The position numbers and the translations under genes were made by a program. From assembly GCF_001704415.2 (NCBI RefSeq), contig NC_030822.1:55669345-55733344 (forward strand): 64,000 bases of DNA, read 5' to 3'. The notes beneath the pieces were generated by a model. It saw nothing but the letters and a program-made list of their open reading frames with translations, was not told where the DNA came from and did no database searches. Within the stretch, counting starts at the first letter, position 1. Each line of letters opens with the position of its first letter. Source of the DNA: Capra hircus (lineage: Eukaryota; Chordata; Mammalia; Artiodactyla; Bovidae). This document shows, one piece after another, positions 11,641 through 22,854 of this stretch.

Positions 11641-11728
11641 ACAGAATACTCAATAAATTGTAGTGATACTTCCATCTGTTAAGCCCCTACTGTAGACAGT
11701 CTGTATCTGTTACTCTATCTTGTTTAGC

Positions 11729-11948
11729 TCTTGTTATTTAGTCGCTCAGCCGTGTCCGACTATTTGCAACTCCATTGACTGTTGCTGCCAGGCTCCTCTG
11801 TCCGTAGGATTTCCAGGCAAGAATACTGGAGTGGGTCGCCATTTCCTTCTCCAGGGAATGTTGCCAACCTAAGGATTGAACCCGTGGCTGTTGCCACATC
11901 TCCTGTGTTACAGGTGGATTCTTTACCGCTGAGCCACTGGGAAAGCCC
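11729..11948 (-). mobile_element. Bov-tA SINE
   Basis: Full-length reverse copy ending 'ctgagccactgggaaagccc'. It abuts the 3' end of the next antisense L1, so it probably landed at or near the L1 tail. Confidence 0.92.
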
Positions 11949-12381
11949 ACTGTTTTTACTTTTTAAAACTTGAGATATAATTGATGTGTAGCTTACAGAT
12001 ATGCAACATAGCAATTCACAATTTTTAAAGGTTTTATTCCATTTATAGTTTTTATAAAATATTGACTACAATCCCTGTGTTGTACAGTATATCCTTGTAG
12101 CTTATTTATTTTATACATAGTAGCTTGTGCCTCTTGTTCTCCTACCCCATCTGGTCCCTCCCCTCTTCTCTCTTACCACTGGGAACTACCAGTGTGTTCT
12201 CCGCATCAGTGAGTCTCTTTCTTTTCTGCTGCATTCACTAGTGTGTTGTATTTCTTAGAGTTCACGTGCAAGTAAGATCACAGCACATGTCTTTCTCTGT
12301 CGACATTTCACTTACCATAATGTGCTCTAAGTACATACATGTTGTTGCAAATTTTATCCTTCTTTATGGCTGAGTAGTAGT

Positions 12382-12428
<47 letters not shown>

Positions 12429-12890
12429 AAACATCTTTATCCAGGCATCTGTTGGTGGACACTTAGTTTGCTTCCATATCCTGGCAGGGGTAAATAATAT
12501 TTCTATGAACACTGGGGTGCATGTACCTTTTGAATTAGTGTTTTTGGCTTTTGGGGATATATACCCAGGTAGAATTGCTGGATGGTATGGTGGTTCTATT
12601 TTTAGTTTTTTGAGAAACCTCCGTACTGTTTTCCACTGTGGCTGCAACAATTTACATTCCCACCAAACGGTGCATAAGTGTTCCCTTTTCTCCGCATCCT
12701 CGCCAACATTTGTTACTTGTGTTCTTTTTGATGATAGCTATTTTGCCAGGTGTGAGATGATATCTCATTATGGTTTTAATTTGCATTTCTCTGATGATTA
12801 ACAATGTTGAGGATCTTTTCATGTGCCTGTTGGCCATCTGTATGTCTTCTTTGGGAAGAATGTCTATTCAGGTCTTCTGGTAGTTTGTAA
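11949..12890 (-). mobile_element. L1 LINE, 5'-truncated (ORF2 end plus 3' UTR)
   Basis: Read on the minus strand, 12650 to about 12426 encodes the C-terminal ORF2 region (TFKKLKIE-like and WKQ-CP-TDAWI-like segments), followed by 3' UTR sequence to about 11950. The ORF2 frame is interrupted where a (TG)n microsatellite has expanded at 12385-12425. Confidence 0.82.
12385..12425. repeat. (TG)n microsatellite, about 20 units
   Basis: Uninterrupted TG dinucleotide run inside the antisense L1, near its ORF2/3' UTR junction. It is a likely length-polymorphic locus. Confidence 0.95.
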
Positions 12891-12904
12891 AATCAGATTC
12901 TTTG

Positions 12905-13018
12905 TTTTCTTACAACCATCTTAAAAGGAAAATACTATTCATTTTACTTTGCATTTGAGGAAATGAAGATTCAGAGGGATCAAGTAACCATCTGAAGACC
13001 ACACAGATCAACAGCTGA
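12905..13018 (-). repeat. MIR SINE fragment
   Basis: Antisense MIR: 'cattttactttgcatttgagg', then 'aatgaagattcagagggat', then 'aagaccacacagatcaacagc'. Confidence 0.55.
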
Positions 13019-13019
13019 A

Positions 13020-13445
13020 TGGATCAACACAATGTGGTATATATGCACAATGGAATATTATTTAGCCTTAAAAAGGAATAAAATTTTGATACATGCTATA
13101 ATGAAGATAAGCTTTGAAAACCTGATGCTAAGTAAGATAAGCCAGACACAAAAGAACAGTACAAAAGAATGGACATCACATACTTCCTCTTTTGTTGTAC
13201 TGGAAGTAGGCAAATTCAGACCCAAAGTGGATTAGAGACTGCCAGGGGCTAGGGGAGAGGAATGGGAGGTTGTTGTTTAATGGGTACAGAAATTTTGTTT
13301 GGGGTCATGAAAAAGTTCTGGAGATAGACAGTACTGATGCTTGTGCAACATTGGAAATGTACTTAATGCCACTGAATTGTGCATGTTAAAATGGCCAAAG
13401 TGGCAAATTTTATGTTATATAAATCTTGCCACAGTTAAAAAATGG
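13020..13445 (+). mobile_element. L1M LINE 3' end
   Basis: Starts in the terminal ORF2 region (peptide MEYYLALKRN near 13053) and continues through a typical L1M 3' UTR ('gttctggagatagacag', 'atgtacttaatgccactgaa') to a tail near 13440. It is separate from the antisense L1 on its left, because it has its own 3' end. Confidence 0.82.
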
Positions 13446-14199
13446 CAAATGAATTACTCTAGCTATCGTGTGGAGAATAGACTGTGGAGCTCCTTGCTGG
13501 GTGGCGAGAGTGGGAAGAAGCAGAAGACCAGCAGGGTTGGGGGAGAGGGTCTCACATTGTCTTGCAGAGATGATGGTGCCTTGTTGGATCAGAGTGGCAC
13601 CAGCAGCGGTGGAGAGATATGGCCAAATTAAAGACCTTTCCGGAGGCAGACAGCTGACATGGCATGTCATGCTTGTAGGAGGTGACGAAAGAGGGTTGGG
13701 TGTGACATGCAGGATCTTGTCTTGAGGTACAGGGTGCATTGTTGTATTGGGTTCTAATATTTTAGGGGAAAATAGCTGAAGTGTTGTCAGAGAAAGAAGT
13801 ATTGTGCTAGCTTAGTGCCACCACAGGGGCAGACGAAAATGTAAGGAGACAGGTTTGAGCTCAATATTAAAAAAAAATCAACAAAAATCTTTTTTAATAA
13901 TAAGAGTCATTCTGAGCACAGCAGGGGCTTCTCAAGGGGTAATGGTCTCTCATTCAGGGCGTGTGGGAACGTGCCCCCTCAGTGAGGGTGTCAAAGGGAA
14001 GATACATGTTGGATTTGGGAAGTCAGATGACAGAAGTGGGAGACTGGTCATTTCAGGTTAGAATTGCAGCCCATGGAACAGTTGCTTCCCTCCAAGCCGG
14101 GTTCCAGCCCCACATTCTTGCAGCCACCACAGTGATTCCCTGACATGTCATCACAGACAACCTCCTTGGCTCAAATCATTTCCTGCTGTGCACCCATAA
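13446..14199. other. No recognised feature
   Basis: Unique sequence. Two opposite-strand frames of about 100 codons overlap here, with no recognisable domain. Confidence 0.3.
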
Positions 14200-14340
14200 C
14201 ACACAGATTGGAGGTAACTTTGCTCCAGAGAACCAATTAGCATAGACCCAGGCTGGGTAATTACAGTTTGATAAGATCCTGGCAGCCGATATCCAGGGAA
14301 GATAAAGCACTGGGAAGCCATTTCTCAGCAGGTTTTGGGA
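14200..14340. promoter_or_regulatory. Candidate conserved non-coding element
   Basis: Unique block with 'ccaattagcat', 'gggtaattacagtttgataag' and two GATA words ('gataag', 'gataaag') within about 100 bp. Regulatory function is inferred from motif clustering only. Confidence 0.22.
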
Positions 14341-14919
14341 GGAGCAGCGTTACAGCCTTCCTTTCCTCCTCCCCTTCCTGCCCGTGGACCCTCACCCCTG
14401 CCTCTCAAATTTAAATGGGCGCAGGAGAAGAAGGAGATGGGATGAGATGGAAAAGCCCCTGGAGTGAACAGCTGCTCCTCTCCCAGGGCCAAGCCCACTG
14501 CCTCCACTGGTCTTTCCATCGGCCCTAAGAAGTGGCTATTATCCAAAGCTGGGGAGAGGGGACCAGGTGACGGACCAACTGACGGACCAAGTGACTAGGA
14601 GAGCCACAGGTTTCTAACCCAGGTGACCAGACTAGAAAGGGAACCATATACCCCATCCTGATAGACTGGCAATGCCACGGGACTCTAAGAGAGGCCCATG
14701 GTCCATGGTCAGCTCCGTGCCATCCAGAGCACCAGCAGCTCTGTTCTCCTTCTCCCCTTCCCTTTGGACCTGTGCAGAGGCTGTTGCTGCATATGAACCT
14801 GTTTGTCTTCATCTTCCTACTGCAAGCCGCTTTCACCCACCTCCCGACCACCCCTCACTAGCCTCCCCACAGCCCCTTGGGGCTGCCTTTAAGCCACTCG
14901 ACATACTGCAGCTGGAGGA

Positions 14920-15075
14920 ACTGTGTTAATGAGCAAATCCAGTTGTGTCCCTCCCTGCTCAAAACAGCTCAATGGCTCCCCACCACCATCAGGATGATGT
15001 GCAAACATGGCCTTGGTGAAGCTGATTTGTGTTTTCCTTCAGATCCTGTAAGAAACCAAACATTGCAGATACTCT
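14920..15075 (+). repeat. L2 LINE fragment
   Basis: 'ctgctcaaaacagctcaatgg', then 'ctccccaccaccatcaggatgatg' (quoted in part) corresponds to the common internal 3' region of L2. Confidence 0.6.
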
Positions 15076-15102
15076 CGAGATCCACTGTCTACCATCCTCT
15101 AG

Positions 15103-15113
15103 CCCCCCCCCCC
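15103..15113 (+). repeat. (C)11 homopolymer
   Basis: Eleven C residues in a row just before an antisense L1 fragment. Confidence 0.85.
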
Positions 15114-15184
15114 TTTCCTTTTTGAGGTCTTCAGCTGTGAACTTTTCTTTTGTGACTTAAACTTTTACTGTTTAAATAAGCTAA

Positions 15185-15605
15185 CAGGAACATTGACTTC
15201 TATTTTTCGTTTACAGTTCTATAAATTGTAACACATGGCTAATGGTCTATTCCACCATCACAATCAGAATAAAAGAATCCCATCACTTCTGTAAAATCTA
15301 CCTTTACACATTACATAAAATGCACCTCTTCATACGTAATGATCACACTCTTCCCTGTCTTTAAGTCCTAACGTGCACTGATCTGTTCTCCATCACTGTG
15401 GTTTTCTTTGAAAGATGGGATATCTATGGAATCATACATATAGTATGTAACCTTCTGAGAACAGTTTCTTTCACTCAGTATTATCTTTGTGATCTACCCA
15501 AGTTGTGTGTATCAGTAGGTTTTTTCTTTTTAATGACTGAGTAGTACCCATTTCACAGATTAAAAATAGGTTTGCCTAGCTACTCGCCTGAGGATGTGAC
15601 TCTTT
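15185..15605 (-). mobile_element. L1M LINE fragment
   Basis: Antisense L1M-type 3' region: 'ctgatctgttctccatcac', 'ggaatcatacatatagtatg', 'tttctttcactcagtattat', 'tttaatgactgagtag'. It may be inserted between two parts of one L2, since L2 sequence lies on both sides. Confidence 0.62.
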
Positions 15606-15940
15606 TTGTCTCCTGACATTTGTATATTGTCCCTTCTGGGGACATCCCTTCCTCCCTCCGTCCTCCTCTTTGCTTCTCTAATTCCTTATCCCTCTTCAGA
15701 TAGATTATACATTCCTTCCCTAGGCAGATCCCTCAGAATCCGGACAGAATTAGGTCTCCTACTTGGTGCTTTCTCCAGGGAACACGTTGCTCACACCTGA
15801 AGGTGGTTTTTGGTGAAATTGCTAGCATCTCTGCCATCTGTAAAGCTTCATGAAGGCAAGGGCTGACGACATGTTGTTTCCTATTATATGTTTATCACCT
15901 GACAGGTCCTAATAAATATTTGCTAAATTAATGAATATTA
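15606..15940 (+). repeat. L2 LINE 3' fragment
   Basis: L2-like end: 'gcttcatgaaggcaagggctg', then 'tatgtttatcacctgac', then 'ctaataaatatttgctaaa'. The coding-derived part to the left is very diverged. Confidence 0.55.
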
Positions 15941-16953
15941 CGTTCTTTTATAGCCCTTGGACCTAATGTTATAGTAAGCACTCAGCAATTCACAAAGGAT
16001 GTATGAAAAGGAAGAAAAATGTGTAATGCTCTCCGTTTCTCAATGGATACTTTCCTTTATTTTGCTTTTGTCTACACTAGTCTGTCCCCTTTGCCAAACT
16101 TTCATAGTAATCTGAACCACCAGTCTTTTTTCTTTTTCAGTGTTACAAAAATTAATGATATACCACAGTAAGAAACAAAGATAGATAAATGGTTGGGATA
16201 AAGTGAAGATGAGGAGTAAAAAAAAAAAAAAATGAGATCAAGAAAAAGCTAGAACTCAGAAATCCATGCCCTAAGGACTGAGCTTCCTAACAACCAAAGA
16301 CAAAAGGAAAGCCAAAAAAATCAGTGATGAATTTTGCATTGTCCATTAGTCAAAATTAGATAGTTTCCCTGGAGAAGCTGCAACTGAGGATTTCCCATAT
16401 GGGACTTCAAAAAGGAACAGAGAAATCACACAGGCAATTTGAAAAATACCCTTCTTCCATTAAATATAATAGCTAGACTCAGAGCTTTTTTCTTCAAGCG
16501 TTGCTTCGGTGCTAACTTCAAACTGTATGACTAAACACAAGTCAATAAATCTGCTTCCACAAGGAGCCAAAGCCATTTGGTCCAGAAATGCAGTTCTTGG
16601 ATCGTCTAACTTGATCCAGGGATAAAATCTAGAATAGCTAGGGGGGTAGCTGGGCGGCATGTCCTTCAGATAATCTCACACGATGATTATTTCTTGCACT
16701 GGGCTCTTCATAACAGCCAGCAGCAGACGATTCAAGTTTGTTTCCCAGTGAAGGTGTAGCGTGTTGGCACTCTGTGTTGTCAACACAAGGTAGCGTACCT
16801 CCTGCGGAGATCAACCAAGTAGGTGGCAGAATTGGCATTCTCCTAGGAAAGCAAGCATCCTAACCAAGGCTTTTGCTTGGTCAGACTGCTGTCTCTCCCA
16901 CCACACTCACTTAGACCATAAATACAATAATGTCATGGAAGAGAAACTGTGGA
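15941..16953. other. Unique AT-rich sequence
   Basis: No repeat family or exon was recognised. A 15-base A run sits at 16218-16232. Confidence 0.35.
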
Positions 16954-16965
16954 CCCCCCCCCCCC
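16954..16965 (+). repeat. (C)12 homopolymer
   Basis: Twelve C residues, followed by further C-rich sequence to about 16980. Confidence 0.85.
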
Positions 16966-17078
16966 GCCCCTCCCCATCCCATGCCCCAGGTACAGACAAT
17001 ACCAGGAAGAGCCATGTGGAAAATGTGGCTCAGTTTCAGGAGGGTTTGAGAAACATAACATTAAGACAATCCCAGATT

Positions 17079-17270
17079 GTAGTTGTTCAGTCTCTAAATC
17101 ATGTCCAACTCTTTGCTACCCCATGGACTGTAGCCCTCCAGGCTCCTCTGTTCATGGAATTTTCCAGGCAAGAATCCTGGAGTGGGTTGCCATTTCTTTC
17201 TCCAGGGATCAAACCCATGCCTCCTACACTGGCAGGCAGATTCTTTACCACTGAGCCACCGTGGAAGCCC
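17079..17270 (-). mobile_element. Bov-tA SINE, internally shortened
   Basis: Reverse copy. Part of the usual 'ctccaggggatcttcc' stretch is deleted, so 'tttctctccaggg' style sequence runs directly into 'atcaaacccatgcctcc'. Otherwise it is complete. Confidence 0.9.
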
Positions 17271-17329
17271 AATTCCAGATCCTGGGATTAAATACTCTGA
17301 AGAGGATGAGAGTATCAGCTAACATTTGA

Positions 17330-17530
17330 ATATAGGATTCTTTGTCATTGACACAGTCTTTGCATCTGATGCTCATAAATGCAAGGCAGGAGTAGACTGG
17401 GCCAGGCTCACCATTATTCCCAACTGATAGATGACAAAAAGATATTTGGGAGCTTAAATGAGTTGCCAGAAGTTGTTCAGCATAAGGTGCCAGAACCAAT
17501 ACTTCAGCTTTTCTGGACTCAAATTTTGTG
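17330..17530 (-). repeat. MIR SINE fragment
   Basis: Antisense MIR: 'accattattcccaactgatag', then 'gagcttaaatgagttgccag', then 'ttgttcagcataaggtgcc'. Confidence 0.55.
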
Positions 17531-17941
17531 CTCTTTGCCTTTCTCATTTAGTATATTAACATACTAGAAGGCTGTATGCAAATGTAGTGGAATGATTTCC
17601 TAGAATAATATCATAGAGATGCAACCTTTATCTTTAGATCAAGAAGAAGGCGTTTCCAACTATAATAAAAGGGATTTGGGTTAGACATGAGGAAGATATT
17701 TCTGCCAGGGAGAGTTATAAGTCATAAAAACAGGCCACGGAGGGAGGCTCTGGAATTTTCTTACTCATAACCTTTAAAAATGTGAATGGTGCTCTTGGTC
17801 TGGGAATGATTTGGAGGGCTGTTCTATACAGAGAGCCCATGTCTGCCTTGAACTTATCACCTCCTATTCTGTCCTTCCATACCAGAGCCTGGGCTTCTGA
17901 GAGGCTCAGCCTGAGGCACTTGCCATTCATGGAATCAATCT
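17531..17941. other. No recognised feature
   Basis: Unique sequence between a MIR and a Bov-tA. Confidence 0.3.
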
Positions 17942-18157
17942 TTTTGTTTGTTTGTTTAGTCACTAAGTCATGTCCAACTCTTTGTGACCCCGCAGACTGT
18001 AGCCCACCAGGCTCCTCTGTCCACGGGATTTCCCAGGCAAGAATACTGGAGTGGGTTGCCATTCCTCTCTCCAGGGGATCTTCCTGACCTAGGGATCGAA
18101 CCCATGTCTCCTGCACTGGCAGATGGGTTCTTTACCGCTGAGCCACCAGGGAAGGCC
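17942..18157 (-). mobile_element. Bov-tA SINE
   Basis: Full-length reverse copy with a (TTTG)n-like tail ('tttttgtttgtttgttta') at its 3' end on the left. The tRNA head ends 'gagccaccagggaaggcc'. Confidence 0.93.
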
Positions 18158-19640
18158 TGAAATCATCCATTCAACAATATTTGTTCCGCTGGACCAGAGC
18201 TGGGTCTGAGTCTCAGCAGGAGGTGTTCTCAGTGCAGGTCGTTCAGATGAAGATGCTGGAGTGGAAGGACTCCTTACGGAGATGTGAGCTTCGGGAATCC
18301 CCGAAGCTTGGCCAGGGCTCCGAGGCCAGAAACAGCAGACCAGCCGGCAGTGGCAGAGTTGCTGAGTGCAGCTTGGGAGCCTGGAATCACAGGGGAGAGC
18401 CTGTCTGGTGAGAGCCACAGTGTGGAGGGATGAACCTGCCAGATCCCTGGTGTCAAGGGAAGGAATGCCCTGCCTTCTGATCTCTCTCTGGTGCCCACAC
18501 TGGCCACAACCCAGCCAGGAGCTGGTCATCAAGAGAATCTGGGAGGCACAATGCCCAGAGATCAGTCTCCTGAGGCCAGAGCCAGGCAGAGAAGGGACCA
18601 GAGATGGGCAGGAGTTCCTGGAGACCAGCCAGCATAGTGGGAGCAAGGTCAACAAAATCTCTGCTTCCTTTCACTTTCATTCTGCAGGAAGACAGACACT
18701 GGATACACCAAAAAAACCTACACAAAACCAAAAAATGATTATGACCCGGTCACACTGAATAGTATGAGAAAAACAGAGCAGGTGGAGATTTAGAAGTGGA
18801 AGGGGGCTTGTTTTAAACAGAATGATGCAGGGACGGGGTGCGGGAAGGAGGGTGCTCTGAGGAGGTGACATCATGCAGAGACCTAAATGAGGGGATAAAC
18901 TGGGCCCGGTCCCCATGAAAGGGCCTGGAAGCCCCCTTCCAGGGGGACAGAGTACCTAACTTAGGAGAGCTAGGTAGGTGGACCCCAGGGAAGGCAGGTT
19001 CCCAGCGTGTCCTACGTGTCTGAAGGCAGAGCTGGACGCAGGTGCGTCCCCTCACCACTGTGAGCCACCCAGACCCCTGCTCACAAAGGCAGAGGTGCCC
19101 CAGCCAGGGCGCCTGGGGTCCCCGCAGCCCAGGGCCTCCCCCTCAGCGGGGCCCGGAAGGCTGAGTCACCACCATGGCAACCGTTCCTTGTGAATAAGCG
19201 AAGGCGGGTTTTGGGGCTCACTCGGTGAGAGACCAGGTGCTAGGCGGTGACCCAGAAAACATTTCAGGCTCCTGTGGCTTCTCCCCAAGAGTGTGGCGAG
19301 AGTGGCAGCTGGTAGCCAGGTGGCCGGGCACCCACGCACGGCTGTGGCCATCCTCCACACTGGTCCCGGGGCCTGGAGTCGGCTATAATTAGGACTGAGA
19401 GACTCAGCCACCTCCCCCTCATGCAGACACTGTCTCTCTCACACACACACTCCTAGAAACACAGGGTTCCATGAAGGCAGCAGCGACGCTGAGCTCATGA
19501 GCACTGGCGAGTTTGGGAAGGCTTCTTGGAAGAAGCCACAGTTCAGCTGAGACCGGAGGCAGAGTAATTGTTTCAGCTGAGCAAAGAGAAGGCAAGACTA
19601 CATTCCAGGCAGAGGGAGCACTGCGCCAAGGCCCAGGGGT
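18158..19640. other. Repeat-poor, GC-richer unique sequence
   Basis: About 1.5 kb with no recognised mobile element, which is unusual for this window. Several open frames of 70-190 codons overlap on both strands without domain or splice context that I can defend. It may hold an unrecognised exon or regulatory DNA. Confidence 0.35.
19162..19182. promoter_or_regulatory. Candidate AP-1/MARE site beside an RFX half-site
   Basis: A perfect TGAGTCA (19162-19168) is followed three bases later by 'ccatggcaacc' (19172-19182), which fits an X-box half-site bound by RFX factors. The surrounding 200 bp are GC-rich and repeat-free. The sites are exact words; function is inference. Confidence 0.25.
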
Positions 19641-19660
19641 GAGAGAGAGAGAGAGAGATG
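19641..19660. repeat. (GA)n microsatellite
   Basis: Short GA dinucleotide run followed by 'tggggggg'. Confidence 0.8.
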
Positions 19661-21260
19661 GGGGGGACGAGAGGCGGGTGGGCAGGCTGGTGGGCTGGAA
19701 TGGAGAGAAATTCAGATTGACTGGAGCAAAAATGGGGGGAGACCCACCCACACGGAGTTTGCAGGCAGCCTGGGGTGTCCGAGGTCTCCCTCTGCCCCGT
19801 CCTGTGATCTCCTGGCTGGAAAGAGGAAAATCAGCTTCCTGTTTCTGGAGTGCTTTGCCATTTGGGAAACGTTTCTGTACCTGTTTTTCGCCAGTTATGA
19901 CAAGCCGCAGAGCTGGGGCTGTGAACACAGCTGAGGGCAGAGGCTCAGTGATGCCCAGTGACTAGTTTCAGGGCCAGGGCTAGGGGCTGGGATTTGAACA
20001 CGTATCTTCTGACACCTGGTGTGATACTCAGCTTCCTGTGAGGCGGTGTGCAGATGCCGCGGCCTGGCGCCCAAGCTATTAGCACCATCTGTGTTTCCTC
20101 AGTTACCCACCTAAAGCCTGGACCCTGTTAGAGTTGGGATCTAACCCCGCAGCTAGCCGTGGGCTCTTGGGCACACGCATGTGTGTGTGCAGCACACTCA
20201 GCCTTCAGGGAGTGCCCAGAACTGGGTTCTGTGGCTGAAGCTTTGGTCCAAGGCCCACCCTGCTCATCCACGTAGCAAGGGCTTCCTGTGCTCATTCCAA
20301 GGTGCTTCTACACCTCTGAAAACAACAAGAGGTTGCATGTCCTCCAGTGTGAACATTTGTTCTGTTGCGGTTTTGCTGTCTTGGGTTCCCAGCCTCACCC
20401 CACTGCCTCCTTCTCGGCCATCCTTCAGTGCCCTTTGCTTACACTGTCATCTCATCTCCCATCTTCCAACCTTTCTTGCTTTGGCACTCTATTATCTGTC
20501 CCAGGCTTTCTGTCTTTCTCAGGCTCTACCTCCGTTTCCAGAAGCTTCCCCTGGTTGCTTGGCAGCCCCAGCCTCTCTACTCCCGCTACTCCTTCCCTTG
20601 GCCTCCATCCCCCTCCCAGCCATGCTCTCCTTTCTCAGCAGCCCCTCCCTGGAGAGAGGAACCCCAGGCCCCAAAGGAGCTGCCTGAAGGGCATGGCCTG
20701 GCTTCCCAGATCCTTGCTTTGGGAAGCCATGGGGGTCTGAACAGGTAGGGAGGAGTAGGGAGAGAGGAGATTCTGAGACTCCGAAGGGAGGAAAGAGCAG
20801 CTATTAGTCACCAGGGGGAGAAAAAGAAAAGGAATTGGTCAGACAGCAGGTGGTCCAGGAAAGCTCACACAGCCCAAATCAGCCTTGAATTTAATAAGGG
20901 ACAGGAATTAGAGTCGGCAGGGAAACTCTGTGTTGCTGGCCCATCTTCTTCGCTCCCTGCTCCAGCCCCAGGGTGGAGAGAAAGGTGAGCAGACAGGAAC
21001 CTGGGGTGGATGCCTAATCGCGTCTTTAGAAGCTGAGGGGAAGACAACAGGAGGCAGAGAGAAGAAGATGTAGCCAAGAGAAAAAAGGACAAATAGCATC
21101 CTCAGGGGCTCCAAATATCTCTTATGCATCCCAGTGAAATGATGTAGCGCAGGGGCCTTTGTAGCTGAGAGTGCTTGTCCCTCCTCCCCTTCTCCCCTTT
21201 CTCATAGTCTGCTTGTCACATGACCAAATATTAGTTAAGAATTCAATTGGAACCTGCAGG
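19661..21260. other. Repeat-poor sequence with pyrimidine-rich core
   Basis: 20380-20660 is strongly C/T-rich on the plus strand. This keeps all three plus-strand frames open (up to 168 codons), a composition effect rather than evidence of a gene. No repeat family was recognised. Confidence 0.35.
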
Positions 21261-21264
21261 TACC

Positions 21265-21420
21265 AGACTCTGGGTGGGCGCTGGAATAGAGATGAGTAAT
21301 GCTTGGTCCATGCCTTCAAGATGTTCACAGGCTACTGAGAGATCAAGGCGCCCACACAAGGATGCCCCAGTCGACGAGTACAGTAAAAGCTCTAAGTGCA
21401 GAGCCCAGGGCTGGCTGGGT
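21265..21420 (+). repeat. L2-like LINE fragment
   Basis: 'agtaatgcttggtccatgcc', then 'ttcaagatgttcacagg' resembles the L2 3' region after its 'gatacagcagtgaac' segment. Weak. Confidence 0.4.
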
Positions 21421-21960
21421 TCTTAGAGGGCTCGGAGGGCTTCGCGGAGCCTGGCTTCAGATCCAGAAGACAAAGCAGAGTTAGCCAGACAGGTAGAGAG
21501 AAGAAGGGTAATCCCAGTAGAAGGAAGAGCATTGTTCAGATCCCCAGAGTCGCTAATGGGCATTGTGAGTTTAGGGGAAAATGAGGGATATGTGAACAGA
21601 AGGGATATTAGGAAAGGCTGGCAGCTGATGCTCTCTCTAGGGCCCCAGTCAACAAGTGGCAGGAAGTTCAAGTAGCTTCCAGGCTTCTCAGATAAAGGAG
21701 TCACATCCATCTCCCCACATTGGTCAATGTGACTAAGCCGCACACTACCCAGGGTAAGGTTCTAGAGCAGCATGAGGGGACCAGGAGGCCTCTGCTAAAG
21801 AGGCTTTAGAGTGAGCCTGGATTTTTGGTTAGCTTCATTTTGCAGGAGGTGACAGAAGCAGTACGTCTCATTCTAACCCCTTTGCTTCTTTTTCTAGTCC
21901 TGAAGGATGTTCAGCAATTCCATCTCTTCCTTCTAGGGTAAAGCTCATCTCCATTCAACT

Positions 21961-22140
21961 ATAACCACCGTTCCACTACAACAGCCTCAGTTAACCGCCG
22001 TTCCACCACAACAGCCTCAGTTAACCGCCCTTCCACCACAACAGCCTCAGTTAACCGCCAGTCCACTACAACAGCCTCAGTTAACCGCCGTTCCACCGCA
22101 ACAGCCTCAGTTAACCGCCAGTCCACTACAACAGCCTCAG
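21961..22140. repeat. 30-bp minisatellite, 6 units
   Basis: Six head-to-tail 30-bp units with no indels; the unit pattern is 'ttaaccgccrktccaccaca' followed by 'acagcctcag'. Units 4 and 6 are identical, while units 3 and 5 differ from them at the same positions, so units alternate in a 60-bp higher-order pattern. Because 30 is divisible by 3, the minus strand stays open through the array and reads as a 10-residue repeat (LTEAVVVERR-like). Confidence 0.95.
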
Positions 22141-22317
22141 GCCAGAGGCCGTGGTTCCCTCCCCCCCTGCCCCACCCCCCATCCTGTGGCAGAAATAGAG
22201 ACCGGAGGAATCCCAAAATGAATCAGGACAGGACAACTTTAGAAAGGGTTTTCTTGATGTCACTGCCTACAAACAATTTAGAGACCAATTTGTAAAAATG
22301 TATCAAGAGTCTGCTTA

Positions 22318-22850
22318 AAATCTGTTACTGACTTCTCCCTACCTTGAGGGTAAAATACAAACTCCTTGGCATAGTACAGGCTGCCTGCCTACCTGTTGGG
22401 TCTCCTGTCCCCTCATTAGCCTCTGGGAACCCTCTCCATGCCCGTACCTACACCCCAGCATTATCAAGCCACCAGTGAGTCCTAGAATGCATTTTCTCAT
22501 GTCGTCATCATTTGGATCTTGCTGTTTCCCCTATTCAGAATTTCCATCCCCCGCCTGTCCGGCAGGTTGATATTTCCTAAGAGTTCCAAGTAATTTGCAA
22601 GGAAATTCCACCCTGACCACGCCCTTCTTTCTCAGCACTTAACAGTCATTCCCCAGGGTCCCCAGGTCTGTTTCTATCACAATGGCAGCATGTATCCAAC
22701 TGTGTCACTCAAGTGATTGTGTTCCCACTCGCCTGTGACCCCCAGGATGGCAGACACTGGCTCCTTCTTCCCCCTTTGGATCCTCAGTGCCTGGCACAGT
22801 CTCTGGCCCACAGTCCCTGTTCAGTAAATATTTGGTAAAAGAAAGGATAA
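22318..22850 (+). repeat. L2 LINE, long 3' fragment
   Basis: One of the better L2 copies here: 'ggtaaaatacaaactccttgg', 'cagtgcctggcacagtctc', 'ttcagtaaatatttggtaaa' in the expected order over about 530 bp. Confidence 0.72.
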
Positions 22851-22854
22851 GCCT

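Noticed and set aside
12354..12650. 98-codon frame with a His-Thr repeat as a novel peptide gene
   Set aside because: It is the L1 ORF2 C-terminal region read into an expanded (TG)n microsatellite.
18089..18655. 188-codon minus-strand frame
   Set aside because: It begins in unique DNA and ends inside a Bov-tA, with no domain and no conserved motif. The frame is attributable to chance in GC-rich DNA.
19419..19965. Opposing frames of 150-169 codons
   Set aside because: GC-rich low-stop composition. The proteins are low complexity (Ser/Pro/Leu-rich), with no recognisable domain.
20181..20748. Overlapping plus-strand frames of 127-168 codons
   Set aside because: The region is C/T-rich, which removes stop codons in all three frames. 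No domain, no frame preference and no splice context were seen.
21961..22140. CRISPR-like regular repeat array
   Set aside because: Units are contiguous with no unique spacers, and this is mammalian DNA. It is an ordinary minisatellite.
21959..22216. 85-codon minus-strand frame encoding a 10-residue repeat
   Set aside because: It is open only because the 30-bp minisatellite unit is a multiple of three and lacks stops. There is no evidence of expression or start context.
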